Source: CAYFJO01 sp964343305 (GTDB taxonomy: Bacteria > Planctomycetota > Planctomycetia > Pirellulales > Pirellulaceae). From it: a stretch of 6,104 bases of DNA. The notes under the pieces were generated by a model. It ran no database searches. It saw only the letters and a program-made list of their open reading frames with translations, and was not told where the DNA came from. The DNA is taken from assembly GCA_964343305.1 (NCBI GenBank), contig CAYFJO010000595.1:1-6104 (forward strand), given 5' to 3'. Made by a program: the position numbers and the translations under genes. Numbering within the stretch: the first letter of the stretch is position 1; each line of letters opens with the position of its first letter. Below, piece by piece: positions 5,938-6,104 of the stretch.

Positions 5938-5971
5938 AAAAAAGGACCGGTAAAAGCCGGTCCTTCTTCTT
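5938..5971 (+). terminator. rho-independent terminator, possibly bidirectional
   Basis: A perfect 9-bp stem, AAGGACCGG / CCGGTCCTT (5942-5950 and 5957-5965), encloses a 6-base loop, TAAAAG. It is preceded by an A-run (5938-5943), which gives a U-run on the opposite strand, and followed by the pyrimidine stretch CTTCTT. It lies 20 bases after the CHC2 stop, so it closes the transposon operon. The A-run makes it at least as good a terminator for transcripts entering from the right. Confidence 0.8.
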
Positions 5972-6023
5972 AGGCAGCAGCCCCAAACCCCTCTCTAAGT
6001 GCAGCCAACGAAAATGAGTCAAA

Positions 6024-6050
6024 CCAGTCCATTCAATTTGAGCCGCCGCA
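6024..6050 (-). repeat. right terminal inverted repeat
   Basis: Read on the minus strand it begins TGCGGCGGC, followed by a diverged trinucleotide, AATT, and an ending TGGACTGG. It matches the left end at 2311-2336 with a few mismatches and one base of length difference. The duplicated GCTGA follows directly at 6051. Confidence 0.88.
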
Positions 6051-6055
6051 GCTGA
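6051..6055 (+). repeat. target-site duplication, right copy (GCTGA)
   Basis: Identical to 2306-2310 on the other side of the element. These five bases are also the codon GCT plus the first two bases of GAA in the IS256-family transposase, which is why the rejoined frame is uninterrupted. Confidence 0.9.
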
Positions 6056-6104
6056 AACGGCCGACGACCTCAACAGCCTGATGCGGCTGATGATGAAGTC
6101 GGCC
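6051..6104 (+). pseudogene. IS256-family transposase, continuation after the transposon (runs off the window)
   Basis: The frame from 6051 reads AETADDLNSLMRLMMKSA to the window end. DLN-x-LMR-x-MMKSA is a hallmark of the N-terminal region of IS256/Mutator transposases, where it is followed by a segment of the LE-x-ML-x-EMDVHLG type. Joined to 2249-2310 with one GCTGA removed, it gives 37 continuous residues with no frameshift or stop. This strongly supports both the family call and the insertion boundaries. The remainder, including the catalytic DDE residues and right inverted repeat, lies outside. Confidence 0.82.

Larger units (their letters stand above)
2311..6050 (+). mobile_element. complete 3740-bp TniA/TniB-like DDE transposon with two zinc-protein genes
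   Basis: The element is defined by inverted repeats at both ends (2311-2336 and 6024-6050), a perfect 5-bp duplication outside them, and the clean in-frame restoration of the host IS256 transposase when it is removed. It is visibly GC-richer than the DNA to its left. All genes point right, in the order zinc-ribbon protein (frameshifted), DD(35)E transposase, AAA+ ATPase, CHC2-like zinc protein, then a terminator. The transposase and ATPase overlap by one base and the CHC2 gene follows within 9 bases, so these three are an operon. Ends of TG...CA, a 5-bp duplication and the rve/ATPase pair match the retroviral-integrase-like group (Mu, Tn7, Tn5053/Tn402). I see no TnsA endonuclease, TniQ, resolvase or passenger gene. 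Without TnsA and a resolvase, replicative transposition via cointegrates is the expected default (inference). The intact duplication suggests the insertion is not very old. Confidence 0.9.

Noticed and set aside
1..6104. CRISPR array, tRNA or rRNA gene, passenger cargo in the transposon
   Set aside because: No regularly spaced repeats, no tRNA-like cloverleaf and no rRNA-like sequence were seen on either strand. All coding capacity of the element is taken by transposition-type genes.

Overview
The window looks like a piece of a planctomycete chromosome, probably Pirellulaceae-like. This rests on protein style only: planctomycete-type leucine-rich repeats (VTDAGL pattern), repeats resembling bacterial tandem repeat domain 1 (the GY-x-P...AAVW pattern), and a WD40 remnant. 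No taxonomic marker gene is present.

Bases 1-1904 are lower in GC and look like eroded or rearranged host genes. There is a WD40 fragment with an in-frame TAG (39-344), a small two-helix membrane protein (442-831), and a chimeric frame joining the tail of an LRR domain to BTRD1-like repeats (828-1904). Bases 1905-2248 hold no convincing gene.

The main discovery is a complete transposon of 3740 bp, 2311-6050. It has imperfect terminal inverted repeats that begin TGCGGCGGC, and it is flanked by a perfect 5-bp direct repeat, GCTGA (2306-2310 and 6051-6055). It sits inside the 5' part of an IS256-family (Mutator-type) transposase gene whose start is at 2249. Removing the element and one GCTGA copy rejoins the two halves in frame, giving ...MASQA-ETADDLNSLMRLM..., so the boundaries are supported to the base.

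The element is GC-richer than its left flank and carries one rightward gene train: a two-frame zinc-ribbon protein (2544-3207, DUF6431-like, split by a +1 shift); a 522-aa DD(35)E transposase with an rve core and a Mu-type C-terminal barrel (3261-4829); a 262-aa AAA+ ATPase of the ExeA/TniB type (4829-5617); a 96-aa stand-alone CHC2-like, primase-type zinc-finger protein (5627-5917); and a hairpin terminator (5938-5971). TG...CA ends, a 5-bp duplication and a transposase-ATPase pair place it mechanistically near Tn7/Tn5053/Mu. There is no TnsA, no TniQ and no resolvase. Instead the pair is flanked by two small zinc proteins, which are candidates for the target-selection or adaptor role. That role is inference.
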